Of a stretch of DNA of 38,341 nt, positions 29,988 through 37,724 are shown piece by piece (position 1 is the first letter of the stretch; each line of letters begins with the position of its first letter). A program made the position numbers and the translations under genes. The notes under the pieces are model-generated. The model was not told where the DNA came from, ran no database searches, and worked only from the letters and a program-made list of their open reading frames with translations. Origin of the DNA: AC-32 sp045806105 (GTDB taxonomy: Bacteria; Actinomycetota; Thermoleophilia; Gaiellales; Gaiellaceae); NCBI GenBank assembly GCA_045806105.1, contig JBJMJY010000118.1:1-38341 (forward strand). The letters run 5' to 3'.

Positions 29988-30988
29988 CAGCTGCCGCCTG
30001 TCCGCTGGAACTCGAACCGCCGCACGATCAGCTGCGCGGCGAGATTCGTGACCAGGCCGATGACCAGCAGGATCGCCGCGAGGTAGAAGAGCGACGCCGT
30101 CTGCTCCTTCGTCTGCGCCCCCTGGAACTGCGCTGCGATCCGACTCGCGAGCGTGTCGCCGGGGTCGTACAGCGACTTGTGGATCCACCAGCCCGCCCCG
30201 ATCACCTGTGTCACGGCGATCGCCTCGCCGAGCGCGCGGCCGAGACCGAGGATCAGCGCGGCGGCGATTCCGGGCCGAGACGACGACAGCACGACCCCAC
30301 GCACCATCTCCCAGCGAGTCGCGCCGAGCGCGAGAGCGCCCTCTTCGAGCTCGCGCGGCACCGCGAGGAAGAGCTCGCGGCAGATGCTCGCGACGATCGG
30401 GACGATCATGATCGAGAGGACGAGCACGGCGATGAAGATCCCGCTGGACTGCGCGTCGCCGCTGAAGATCGGGATAAACCCGCCGAGCGTGTCGTTCAGC
30501 CAGGGCTCGACGTGCTCGGCCACGAATGGCCCGAGCACGAGGATGCCCCAGAGGCCGAGTACGACGCTCGGGATCGCGGCGAGCATCTCGACGAGCGGGC
30601 CGATCACCCCACGCACCGCGCGCGGCGCGAGCTCGCTCAGGAAGAGCGCGATCGCGATCGCGAGCGGACCCGCGATCAGCAGCGCGAGCGCTGACGTGAC
30701 GGCGGTGCCGTAGAGACCCGGCAGAGCGCCGAAGGCCGCCTTGTTCACGTCCCAGTCGGTGCTCGTGAGGAAGCCGAGGCCGAAGTCCTGAATCGACGGC
30801 CACGCGCCGCTGAAGACCTTGTACGCGATCGCGATCATCGCGCCGGTCGCGACCAGCGAGGCAACCAGCGTCAGCAGGAACAGCAGGCGGTCTCCGAGCC
30901 GGTCCCGGAGCTTTCGTGTTCCGCCGAGCGCCTGCGTGGCGGAGATCGAGCTCACGGCGGCCACGCTAACGGCTGATCCGGCTTGCAC
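29987..30988 (-). CDS. pstC: Phosphate ABC transporter permease PstC
   Basis: A 333-aa permease with six helices. Visible features are LLFLLTLVASLVATGAMIAI, the periplasmic loop with FLTSTDWDVNKAAFG, GTAVTSALALLIAGPLAIAI, LAAIPSVVLGLWGILVLGP and the EAA loop LEEGALALGATRWEMVRGVV. It ends RRFEFQRTGGS. The start is GTG 30988 with GGAG about 10 nt upstream; a GTG a few codons on (VSSISATQ) would also fit. It is the first gene of pstC-pstA-pstB-phoU-pstS, whose promoter must lie in the 113 nt before the divergent second pstS. Confidence 0.96.
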   Translation of the reverse strand: MQAGSAVSVAAVSSISATQALGGTRKLRDRLGDRLLFLLTLVASLVATGAMIAIAYKVFSGAWPSIQDFGLGFLTSTDWDVNKAAFGALPGLYGTAVTSALALLIAGPLAIAIALFLSELAPRAVRGVIGPLVEMLAAIPSVVLGLWGILVLGPFVAEHVEPWLNDTLGGFIPIFSGDAQSSGIFIAVLVLSIMIVPIVASICRELFLAVPRELEEGALALGATRWEMVRGVVLSSSRPGIAAALILGLGRALGEAIAVTQVIGAGWWIHKSLYDPGDTLASRIAAQFQGAQTKEQTASLFYLAAILLVIGLVTNLAAQLIVRRFEFQRTGGS

Positions 30989-31007
30989 AGGCGGCTGTCT
31001 CCGAACC

Positions 31008-31035
31008 GTTACCAGATGCCTACCGCCTTTCAGCC
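31008..31035. promoter_or_regulatory. Possible PHO-box direct repeats in the pstC/pstS2 divergent region
   Basis: Three hexamers repeat with an 11-bp step: GTTACC at 31008, CCTACC at 31019 and TCAGCC at 31030. An 11-bp period with a (T)ACC core is the form of actinobacterial PhoP boxes. The similarity is weak in the third unit. A PhoP-like regulator is encoded at 32840, which makes the site plausible. Confidence 0.35.
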
Positions 31036-31101
31036 CATAGCGGGTTGCGGCCGCGGCACCCTCGCCGCAGGGAGTACCACCTGAGAGAGGAGAGAGACAA
31101 C

Positions 31102-32142
31102 GTGAATCGGAATCGAGCCACTTCGGCGGCTCTTGCCGTGCTCGTGATCGCTGCGATCGCCCTCACGGCCTGGACGAGCCTCGCGGCCGCGAAGCCGGCC
31201 ACGCAGAACGGGACGCTCGTCGGGGCAGGTAGCACCTTCGTCGTCCCGCTGGTGACCAAGTGGACGCAGGCCTACCACGCCTCGAAGATCGTCTACAGCG
31301 GCATCGGCAGCGGCGGCGGGATTACAGCGATCTCGAACCGGACGGTCGACTTCGGTGCGAGCGACGCGCCGTTGAGCAAGGATCAGTCCTCCGGCTGCCA
31401 TGGTTGCGTCCAGATCCCGTGGGCCTTCTCGGCCACCTCGATCCCGTACAACGTCAGCGGCATCGGCTACGGCCTCAAGCTGACCGGGACCGTGCTCGCC
31501 GGCATGTTCGGCGGCTCGATCAAGTACTGGGACAACCCGAAGATCCAGAAGATCAACAAGGGCGTCAACCTGCCGCACGAGAAGGTCGTCCCGATCTACC
31601 GCAGCGACGCGAGCGGCACGAGCTACAACTTCACCGACTTCCTCTCACACGTCAGCAAGGCGTGGAAGAACGCAGTCGGCAAGGGCACGCAGCCGAGCTT
31701 CCCGGTCGGCGTCGGGGCGAAAGGCAGCTCGGGCGTCGCGAGCAAGCTCAAGACCACCGCGGGCGGCATCACGTACGTCGACGTCGCCTACTCGCTCAAC
31801 AACCACTTCAAGATCGCGAAGGTCCAGAACCGCGCCGGGAACTTCGAGCTGCCGGGGATCCGCCAGATCCGCGCGGCCGCGGCGTCGCTCAAGCGGCTGC
31901 AGAGCAAGGACAACTCGATCACGGTCGTGAACCCGAACGCGAAGGCGAGGTTCGCCTACCCGATCTGCACCTTCACGTACGTGATCCTGCCCCTGAAGAC
32001 CGGCAAGGCGGCGGAGCTGAAGAAGTTCGTCGACTGGGCGGTCACGAAGGGCCAGTCGTACGGGCCGAAGCTGCGGTTCGTCGAGCTGCCGAAGATCGTG
32101 CAAAAGGCGGCCCGCAAGAGCCTGAGCAGGGTCCATAGCTAG
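31102..32142 (+). CDS. pstS: Second phosphate-binding protein PstS, secreted type
   Basis: A 346-aa phosphate-binding protein exported by a Sec signal peptide (VNRNRATSAALAVLVIAAIA, cleaved near SLAAAKPA) with no lipobox Cys, so released or loosely held rather than lipid-anchored. The fold is shown by LVGAGSTFVVPLVTKW, YSGIGSGGGITAIS, VDFGASDAPLSKDQ, IKYWDNPKIQKINKGV and IYRSDASGTSYNFTDFL. It shares a Cys-x-x-Cys before a Gln-Ile-Pro-Trp with the other PstS. GAGAGAGGAGAG precedes the GTG start. It is divergent from pstC and ends 1 nt before the convergent histidine kinase stop. Confidence 0.94.
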   Translation: MNRNRATSAALAVLVIAAIALTAWTSLAAAKPATQNGTLVGAGSTFVVPLVTKWTQAYHASKIVYSGIGSGGGITAISNRTVDFGASDAPLSKDQSSGCHGCVQIPWAFSATSIPYNVSGIGYGLKLTGTVLAGMFGGSIKYWDNPKIQKINKGVNLPHEKVVPIYRSDASGTSYNFTDFLSHVSKAWKNAVGKGTQPSFPVGVGAKGSSGVASKLKTTAGGITYVDVAYSLNNHFKIAKVQNRAGNFELPGIRQIRAAAASLKRLQSKDNSITVVNPNAKARFAYPICTFTYVILPLKTGKAAELKKFVDWAVTKGQSYGPKLRFVELPKIVQKAARKSLSRVHS

Positions 32143-32143
32143 C

Positions 32144-32824
32144 TCAAGTCGGGAGGGCGCACCGAACGTCGAGCCCGCGGCCACGACCGCCGCGGGCTTC
32201 GACGTTCCCGCCTGCAGCCTCGACCACGTGCTTGACGATCGCCAGGCCAAGGCCCGTCCCGCGGGTCGTACGGGCGCGGTCCGAGCGGAAGAACCGCTCG
32301 AAGAGGCGCGGCACGTCCTCGTCCGGCACGCCCGCCCCGTCGTCGGCGACCTCGAGCACGATCTCGCTGCCGGCGCGGGCGAGGGTGACCGTGCAGGTCG
32401 CGCCCTCGCCGGCGTAGCGCAGGGAGTTCTCGAGCAGGTTCTCGACGACGAGCCTGAGCATCCGCCGGCGGATCGGCACCTCGATCGTCTCGTCCTCGAT
32501 GCGCAACTCGAGCTTCAGGCCCGCGAGCTCGGCCCGCTCGGAGAGCTCCGAGACGAGACCGCGCAGGACCGGCGCCGCCTCGGTCTCGCCCAGCGCGACG
32601 ATCTCGCGTCGCTGCTCCAGCTCGCTCAGGAAGAGGATGTCGTCCACGAGCTCGGTCATCTCACCAACCTCCTCCCGCGCCTTGGCGAGCAGCGCCTGCA
32701 GGTCGGCTCCCGGGAGCTCCGCCGAGTCGAGCAGCGCCTGCAGCCGCGCGAGCGGCGTGCGCAGCTCGTGCGAGACCGACGCGGTGAAGGCGGTTCGCAA
32801 CGCCTCGTAATCGGTGCCAGACAC
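32144..32824 (-). CDS. Short histidine kinase without sensor or membrane domain
   Basis: A 226-aa soluble kinase core: HisKA with the phosphoacceptor in FTASVSHELRTPLARLQALL, HATPase_c with N-box NLLENSLRYAGEGA, G1 VADDGAGVPDED, F-box LFERFFRSDRA and G2 GTGLGLAIVKH. No transmembrane helix, PAS or HAMP precedes the dimerisation helix. The GTG at 32824 gives the shortest sensible protein; the frame stays open upstream but is antisense to the regulator gene and low in complexity. The starts of this gene and the PhoP-like regulator are only 15 nt apart. Partnership with that regulator and control by PhoU/Pst contact are inferences from position and family. Confidence 0.88.
   Translation of the reverse strand: MSGTDYEALRTAFTASVSHELRTPLARLQALLDSAELPGADLQALLAKAREEVGEMTELVDDILFLSELEQRREIVALGETEAAPVLRGLVSELSERAELAGLKLELRIEDETIEVPIRRRMLRLVVENLLENSLRYAGEGATCTVTLARAGSEIVLEVADDGAGVPDEDVPRLFERFFRSDRARTTRGTGLGLAIVKHVVEAAGGNVEARGGRGRGLDVRCALPT
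32164..32207. terminator. 17-bp hairpin inside the 3' end of the kinase gene
   Basis: GAACGTCGAGCCCGCGG (32164-32180) pairs with CCGCGGGCTTCGACGTTC (32190-32207), 17 bp with one bulged base and a 9-nt loop. It lies 22 nt past the second pstS stop on the plus strand and codes for the kinase C-terminus on the minus strand. It could end or stabilise the pstS transcript. There is no T-run, so intrinsic termination is uncertain. Confidence 0.5.
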
Positions 32825-32839
32825 TAAGGTGAGTATCGC

Positions 32840-33538
32840 GTGACCAAGGTCCTGATCGTCGAAGACGACGACACGATTGCCGAGGGGATGGCGCAGCACC
32901 TCGACGCGGCCGGCCTCGATCCGGTGCGCGTCGGCGCCGGCGAGGTCGGGCTCGCGCGCCTGCGCTACGAGCGGCCGGACGTGCTCGTGCTCGACCTGAT
33001 GCTGCCGGGCCTCGACGGCTGGGCGCTGATCGAGCAGGCGCGCTCGGAGGGCATCGGCACGCCGATCCTCGTCGTCAGCGCGCGCGGCACGGAGCACGAC
33101 CGCGTGCACGCGCTGCAGATCGGGGCCGACGACTACCTCGTCAAGCCGTTCTCGATGAAGGAGCTCGTCGCGCGCGTCCAGGCCGCGGCGAGGCGCGGGG
33201 TGCGGGGGGTGCAGGAGGACCGCGGCGAGGAGCTCGAGATCGAGGAGCTGCGCATCGACCCGCGCTCGGTGCAGGCCTTCGTCGACGGCGAGAACGCGGA
33301 CCTGACGCCGACCGAGTTCCGGCTGCTCTACACGCTGGCGCAGGACCCGGGGCGCGTCGCGAGCCGCGACGAGCTGCTGCAGCGCATCTGGGGCCGCCGC
33401 GCTACGCACCGCGACCGCACCGTCGACGTCTGCGTCCGCCGCCTGCGCGAGAAGATCGACTCCCGCGCGCCGCGGCACACGTTCATCCAGACGCGCTACG
33501 GCGTCGGCTACAGCCTGGAGCCGGTGCCGAAGGGCTAG
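32840..33538 (+). CDS. phoP: OmpR/PhoB-family response regulator (PhoP-like)
   Basis: A 232-aa regulator. The receiver (1-120) has the acidic pair in VLIVEDDDTIAEGMAQ, phosphoacceptor Asp in VLVLDLMLPGLDGW, the switch Ser in ILVVSARGTE and Lys in DDYLVKPFSMKEL. The winged-helix domain (about 140-232) shows NADLTPTEFRLLYTLAQDPG, SRDELLQRIWG, RTVDVCVRRLREKI and TRYGVGYSLEPV. Its place between pst and ars genes and beside a kinase suggests the phosphate-starvation regulator; OmpR-family sequence alone cannot prove this. It overlaps the convergent arsC by 4 nt at its end. Confidence 0.93.
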   Translation: MTKVLIVEDDDTIAEGMAQHLDAAGLDPVRVGAGEVGLARLRYERPDVLVLDLMLPGLDGWALIEQARSEGIGTPILVVSARGTEHDRVHALQIGADDYLVKPFSMKELVARVQAAARRGVRGVQEDRGEELEIEELRIDPRSVQAFVDGENADLTPTEFRLLYTLAQDPGRVASRDELLQRIWGRRATHRDRTVDVCVRRLREKIDSRAPRHTFIQTRYGVGYSLEPVPKG

Positions 33539-33918
33539 AGCTCGCGAGCGAGCTGCTCGACGCGGCGCTCGATCTCGTCACGGATCGGACGCACCTGCTC
33601 GAGCGGCAGGCCGATCGGGTCCTGGATCGCCCACCTGATCTGACGTACGCCGGGCGTGGCCGGGCAGACCTCGTCGGCACAGACGGAGACGGCGACGTCG
33701 GTCCACTCGAGATCCGCGTCGTCCAGCCTGTGCGGCACGTGGTCGCTCGCGTCGATCCCGACCTCGCGCAGCGCCTCGACGACCTCCGGGTGCGGAACGT
33801 CGCCCGGCGCGGTGCCGGCCGAGCGCGCAGCGTGGGCGCCCTCGGCGGCGCGCTCGAAGAGGCGCTGCGCCATCACACTGCGGCCCTGGTTCCCGACGCA
33901 GACGAAGAGGACGTTCAT
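33535..33918 (-). CDS. arsC: Arsenate reductase of the low-molecular-weight phosphatase fold
   Basis: A 127-aa LMW-PTP-fold protein beginning MNVLFVCVGNQGRSVMAQRL, whose CX5R loop (Cys7 to Arg13) binds the oxyanion. The catalytic Asp is in WAIQDPIGLPLEQ. Two further cysteines (VSVCADEVCPATPG) match the redox pair used by thioredoxin- or mycothiol-linked arsenate reductases to regenerate the enzyme. It reduces arsenate to arsenite for methylation or efflux. The start is ATG 33918, 4 nt inside the arsM end. A protein tyrosine phosphatase is the alternative, but the Cys pair and ars context argue against it. Confidence 0.9.
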   Translation of the reverse strand: MNVLFVCVGNQGRSVMAQRLFERAAEGAHAARSAGTAPGDVPHPEVVEALREVGIDASDHVPHRLDDADLEWTDVAVSVCADEVCPATPGVRQIRWAIQDPIGLPLEQVRPIRDEIERRVEQLAREL

Positions 33919-34658
33919 CCGGCCTTGACGGCCTTCACGATCGCGCCGTGCATGCCGTCGGCGACCTCGTGCGTGAGCTCGACGCTCACCCCTTCGAAGC
34001 CGGCCGCCTCGAGCCCGGCGACGTACTCGGCCCGCGAGAGGGCCCCGGCGACGCAGCCGCACCAGCTGCCGCGCTCCGCGCGCTCGGCCGGCGAGAGCCG
34101 GTCCTCGGCGACGATGTCGCTGATCCCGAGCCGGCCGCCCGGCTTCAGGACCCGCGCCGTCTCGGCCAGCACCGCGGCCTTATCGGTGGAGAGATTGATC
34201 ACGCAGTTCGAGATCACGACGTCCACGGACTCCGCGGGGAGCGGGACGTTCTCGATCTCGCCCTTGAGGAAGTGGACATTCGTGACGCCAGCCTCGCGCG
34301 CGTTCTGCTGCGCCAGCGCCAGCATCTCGTCGGTCATGTCGACCCCGTACGCGACGCCCGTCTGGCCCACCCGCTTCGCGGAGAGGATCACGTCGATCCC
34401 GCCGCCGGAGCCGAGGTCGAGAACGACCTCGCCCTCCCGCAGCTCGGCAACGGCGGTCGGATTGCCGCAGCCCAGCGACGCGAGGGCGGCCGCGTCGGGG
34501 AGCTCGCCGCGCTGCCCGGCGCTGTACAGGGACTCGCCGAAGTCGGCCGAGCCGGAATCGCCGCAGCAGCCGCTGCCTCCGGTCGTGACGGTGCGCGCGG
34601 CCTCGGCGTAGCGCTCGCGGACCTGCTCGCGTAGCGCGTCTGCGGTATCGGTGCTCAT
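33915..34658 (-). CDS. arsM: Arsenite S-adenosylmethionine methyltransferase
   Basis: A 247-aa SAM-dependent methyltransferase. SAM motif I is VVLDLGSGGGIDVILSAKRV, followed by VAYGVDMTDEMLALAQQNA and the ArsM block VDVVISNCVINLSTDKAAVL with its conserved Cys. Other conserved cysteines are in TTGGSGCCGDSG near the N-terminus and GSWCGCVAGALS; such cysteines bind As(III) in the family. It converts arsenite to methylated arsenicals. GGAGG stands 7 nt before the ATG, and the gene overlaps arsR and arsC by 4 nt on each side. No arsenite efflux pump gene is present in the window, so methylation may be the main detoxification route. Confidence 0.95.
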   Translation of the reverse strand: MSTDTADALREQVRERYAEAARTVTTGGSGCCGDSGSADFGESLYSAGQRGELPDAAALASLGCGNPTAVAELREGEVVLDLGSGGGIDVILSAKRVGQTGVAYGVDMTDEMLALAQQNAREAGVTNVHFLKGEIENVPLPAESVDVVISNCVINLSTDKAAVLAETARVLKPGGRLGISDIVAEDRLSPAERAERGSWCGCVAGALSRAEYVAGLEAAGFEGVSVELTHEVADGMHGAIVKAVKAG

Positions 34659-34999
34659 GAAGGAACCTCCTGGAGTCGGACGATCCCGGCCAGCCGCGCC
34701 GCGGCCTCCGGGTTGAGGGAGAAGTAGGCCCACTTGCCACGCTGCTCGCGCTCGAGCAGCCCTGCGCGCGTGAGCTTCGAGAGGTGGTGGCTGGCCGTCG
34801 GCTGGCTGAGGCCGAGCAGCGACGGAAACTCGCACGCGCACACCGGCTCCTCGCTTTGCGCGAGCCGGTTCACGATCCGCACCCGGGCGGGGTCGGCCAG
34901 TGCCTTGAACAGCTGCGCCGTCGCCGCGGCCTCGGCCTCGTCGATCGTCTCGGCGGCGAGCGGCGTGCAGCACTGGATCACCGGCAGCGGCGTTTCCAC
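34655..34999 (-). CDS. arsR: ArsR-family metalloregulator
   Basis: A 114-aa ArsR/SmtB-type repressor with a winged helix: LFKALADPARVRIVNRLAQS, then LLGLSQPTASHHLSKLTRAG, and the wing LLEREQRGKWAYFSL. Cys-Cys at residues 10-11 (VIQCCTPLAA) and Cys-x-Cys in EEPVCACEF form a likely As(III) or other metalloid sensor site; the arrangement differs from the classical E. coli helix-alpha3 site. A perfect 9-bp inverted repeat lies 9 bp upstream of the start. The gene leads the arsR-arsM-arsC operon by 4-nt overlaps. Confidence 0.96.
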   Translation of the reverse strand: METPLPVIQCCTPLAAETIDEAEAAATAQLFKALADPARVRIVNRLAQSEEPVCACEFPSLLGLSQPTASHHLSKLTRAGLLEREQRGKWAYFSLNPEAAARLAGIVRLQEVPS

Positions 35000-35007
35000 G
35001 CCCCGAT

Positions 35008-35029
35008 CGTATCGACATCCGTCGATACG
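35008..35029. promoter_or_regulatory. ArsR-type operator
   Basis: CGTATCGAC-ATCC-GTCGATACG is a perfect 9-bp inverted repeat with a 4-bp spacer, immediately upstream of arsR. Its length and position match an ArsR-family dimer site controlling the operon by autorepression. Confidence 0.8.
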
Positions 35030-35038
35030 TCAAGTGTG

Positions 35039-35917
35039 CTACTCGAGGCGGTACATCGGCACGAGGCTCTTCTCGGCCTCGTTCTCGATCCGCGCCACGA
35101 CCTCGACGTACGGCTCGAGCCCCGAGCCGTGCAGCTTCGACTTCAGCAGCTCGTCCACCTGGTACACGCCGGCCGAGTTGTTCATCTTGATCTCGACCGA
35201 GACGGCGCGCTCCCCGCCCTCGGCGATGATCACCTCGTCGATCGCCGCCGCCGAGATCGAGTGGATCGAGACGCGGCCGCGCTCGAACGGGATACGGGAG
35301 CGGCCCTCCTCGATGTCGAGCGCGTCGGCGACGCGGACGATCCCGGCCTCGAGCGTCAGCGGGTGGCCGGACTCGCGGTGGGAGGTGATCGTCTCCAGCA
35401 CCTCCGAGACGACGACCGTCAACTCGGGCTCGTCGTAGAGTCCGGCCAGCAACTCCCGCGCCTTCGGCTCGGCCAGGAAGAGGCTCCAGTCCTCGTGCCG
35501 GTCGCGGTGCACCGCCATCCCGACGCAGTGCAGCAGCGCGCCGAGCAGGACGACGACCTCGGCGTCCTCCTGCTTCATGTCGTAGTCCACGACCATCGCG
35601 GGCTCCACGCCGCGCTTGTGCAGGATGCGCAGCAGCCTCAGGCCGATGTTGGCCACGATCTGGATGTGTACCCAGGAGTGGTCGTTGATGCCGAGGCGCT
35701 TCACTGCGTTGACGTTCGCCACGTGCCACCAGGCCTTGAGGCCCTTGTCGGCGTTCACGCGCTCCAGTAGCGCGCGCAGCTTGCGGCTCCGCTGGGCCGG
35801 CACCTTGATTCGCATCTGGGCGACGGCGTCGCCGGGAGAGAGCCGCGCTTCGCGCTCCGCCTCGTCGGAGGCAGGCTCCTCGATCCGCTCGCGGAGCTCC
35901 TTGTCGAGCTGCGACAC
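35039..35917 (-). CDS. HD-superfamily protein with Cys in place of the signature Asp
   Basis: A 292-aa cytosolic protein in the HD phosphohydrolase superfamily. Helix 1 has DHSWVHIQIVANIGL (His84), the normally His-Asp pair is His130-Cys131 in LLGALLHCVGMAVHRDRHE, which adds His137 and His141, and the late Asp is in VRVADALDIEEGRSR. A C-terminal alpha/beta region follows (SISAAAIDEVIIAEGGERAV to SLVPMYRLE). The Cys codon TGC needs two base changes from an Asp codon, so it is not a single sequencing slip. Metal binding and hydrolysis may be lost or altered. The start is GTG 35917, with GGAGG only 2 nt away; ATG 35815 is another option. Confidence 0.8.
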   Translation of the reverse strand: MSQLDKELRERIEEPASDEAEREARLSPGDAVAQMRIKVPAQRSRKLRALLERVNADKGLKAWWHVANVNAVKRLGINDHSWVHIQIVANIGLRLLRILHKRGVEPAMVVDYDMKQEDAEVVVLLGALLHCVGMAVHRDRHEDWSLFLAEPKARELLAGLYDEPELTVVVSEVLETITSHRESGHPLTLEAGIVRVADALDIEEGRSRIPFERGRVSIHSISAAAIDEVIIAEGGERAVSVEIKMNNSAGVYQVDELLKSKLHGSGLEPYVEVVARIENEAEKSLVPMYRLE

Positions 35918-35966
35918 GACCTCCGACCCTACTGGTTCGCGGCGGCTCCCGTTACGATCTGAGCTG

Positions 35967-36311
35967 ATGCGCACGATGAACCCGATCCACGACTCGACGT
36001 GCTCGGTCGCCGCGTGCGCAGAGATCCTCGGAGCGAAGTGGACCGCCGTGCTCGTGCACGACCTCTCCGAGGGCGCGCGCCGGTTCACCGAGCTCGAGCA
36101 CTCGTGCAAGGGCATCAGCCCGCGGACGCTCTCGGAGCGCCTCCGCGCGCTCGAGCAGGAAGGCATCGTCGTGCGCCGCAGCTACGCCGAGTCGCCGCCC
36201 CGGGTGGAATACGAGCTGACCGAGAAGGGCGGGGCGCTGCTGCCGATCATCGACGAGATGCGCCGCTTCGGGCATGAGTGGCTCGTCTGCGAGCCCGCGC
36301 TAACGGTCTAG
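35967..36311 (+). CDS. HxlR-family transcriptional regulator
   Basis: A 114-aa winged-helix protein of the HxlR type. It reads CSVAACAEILGAKWTAVLVH, then RRFTELEHSCKGISPRTLSE, RLRALEQEGIVVRRSYAESP and YELTEKGGALLPIIDEM. The Cys before the Ala-Trp-Thr helix and the second Cys in HSCKGIS are common in HxlR proteins, some of which sense thiol stress or aldehydes. It starts at ATG 35967, divergent from the HD protein, and overlaps the convergent dipeptidase by 12 nt. A ligand cannot be inferred. Confidence 0.9.
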   Translation: MRTMNPIHDSTCSVAACAEILGAKWTAVLVHDLSEGARRFTELEHSCKGISPRTLSERLRALEQEGIVVRRSYAESPPRVEYELTEKGGALLPIIDEMRRFGHEWLVCEPALTV

Positions 36312-37622
36312 CGCCGCCAGGCGCCTGAAGAGCTCCTTCGCCGTCTGGATCCCGAGCGGCATGTACTCCGCGAGCAGGCGCTCGTTCGGCGAGTGGATGT
36401 TGCTCTCGGGCGTGGCGAAGCCGGTGACGATCGTCGGGATGCCCTTGTCGACGAGCGCCGGCACGATCGGCAGCGTGCCGCCGGAGCGGACGAGCAGCGG
36501 ACGGCGCCCCATCGTGTGCTCGAACGCGTCCTGGGCGAGCTGGACGGCCGGAGTGTCGGGCGGGACGAGGCCTGCCGGCGCCGACGACAGCCGCGTGGCG
36601 TCGAGCGCGGCGCCCTCCGGGACCGCCCCGCGGAGCAGGCGCTCCACCGCCGCCGCGAGCTGGTCGACGTCCTGTCCGGGCGCGAGCCGGATCGAGACGT
36701 TCGCCTCCGCCTGCACCGGCAGGACCGTCTTCTGCAGCATTGGCGAGCCGCCGTGGATGCCGTTGACCTCGAGCGACGGCTCCGCGGTCGTGCGCAGGTA
36801 GAACTCCTCGGCCGCCCGCGGGTCAACCGGCCGCGCCTCGGCGTCGGCGAGCATCTGCGCACCGGGAACGAGCTCCTCCCACGCGGCACGCTCCTCGTCG
36901 CTCGGCGGGACGAGGCCGGCACGGAGCGGCTCGGGCAGCCGCCCGTCGCGCGCCTGCACCGCCGAGAGGATCTGCACGAGCGCGTGCGTCGCGTTCAGCG
37001 CCGCGCCGCCGAACAGGCCGGAGTGCAGGTCGCGGCCGCCGGTGCGCACGGTGAGGTGGAAGTAGACGAGACCGCGCGTGGCCACCGCGAACTCCGGCAC
37101 GCCGCGCGTCGTCATGCCACTGTCAAAGATGAGCGCCGCGTCCGCGCCACGCTCGTCGGCGGCGAGGAAGTCCACGATCTGGTGGCCGCCGGTCTCCTCC
37201 TCGGAGTCGCAGGCGAAGCGCACGTTCACCGGCAGCTCGCCGGCGGCCGCGAGCTCGGCGGCCGCCCGCGCGAGCATGTAGAGCTGGCCCTTGTCGTCGA
37301 CGATCCCGCGGCCGTAGAGCCACTCGCCGCGCTGCTCCAGCGCAAAGGGCTCGGACTCCCACAGCTCGAGCGGGTCGGGCGGCTGCACGTCGACATGGCC
37401 GTAGACGAGCACCGTCGGCGCTGCTCCATCGGAGGCCGGGAGGTCGCCGATGATCAGCGGTTGCGTCGAGGTCTGGACGACCTCGGCCGACCCGCCGGCG
37501 CCCTGGACGAACTCTGCAAGCCACTCCGCAGCACGCGTCACGTCGCCGGCGCGCTCGGGATCGGCGCTGACGCTCGGAATGCTCAGCAGCTCGGAAAGCT
37601 CGTCGAACCAGGGCTCGGGCAC
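36300..37622 (-). CDS. M20-family metallodipeptidase
   Basis: A 440-aa cytosolic zinc peptidase of the M20/M28 clan. Metal ligands and catalytic residues are seen in LVYGHVDVQPPDPLEL (His76, Asp78), GRGIVDDKGQLYMLA (bridging Asp), RFACDSEEETGGHQIV (general-base Glu pair), ALIFDSGM and the C-terminal TPESNIHSPNERLL His. The dimerisation domain lies between about 190 and 340 with GRDLHSGLFGGAALNATHAL. It probably cleaves dipeptides with a free N-terminus. I start at GTG 37622 (VPEPWFDELSELLSIPSVSA); upstream codons are low-complexity. Confidence 0.95.
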   Translation of the reverse strand: MPEPWFDELSELLSIPSVSADPERAGDVTRAAEWLAEFVQGAGGSAEVVQTSTQPLIIGDLPASDGAAPTVLVYGHVDVQPPDPLELWESEPFALEQRGEWLYGRGIVDDKGQLYMLARAAAELAAAGELPVNVRFACDSEEETGGHQIVDFLAADERGADAALIFDSGMTTRGVPEFAVATRGLVYFHLTVRTGGRDLHSGLFGGAALNATHALVQILSAVQARDGRLPEPLRAGLVPPSDEERAAWEELVPGAQMLADAEARPVDPRAAEEFYLRTTAEPSLEVNGIHGGSPMLQKTVLPVQAEANVSIRLAPGQDVDQLAAAVERLLRGAVPEGAALDATRLSSAPAGLVPPDTPAVQLAQDAFEHTMGRRPLLVRSGGTLPIVPALVDKGIPTIVTGFATPESNIHSPNERLLAEYMPLGIQTAKELFRRLAALDR

Positions 37623-37724
37623 GGCGGCGGAGTCTACTGACCTGCCGCCGCCGCAACGCTTCGCCACCGAGCGCGCAGCGGAGGGCAAAGCCCTGAGTCT
37701 GCGCGGGTTACGTCATAGGCCGTG

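Noticed and set aside
32825..33478. N-terminal extension of the histidine kinase
   Set aside because: The frame is open but antisense to the response regulator and has no membrane helix or sensor motif; the GTG at 32824 fits the HisKA boundary.
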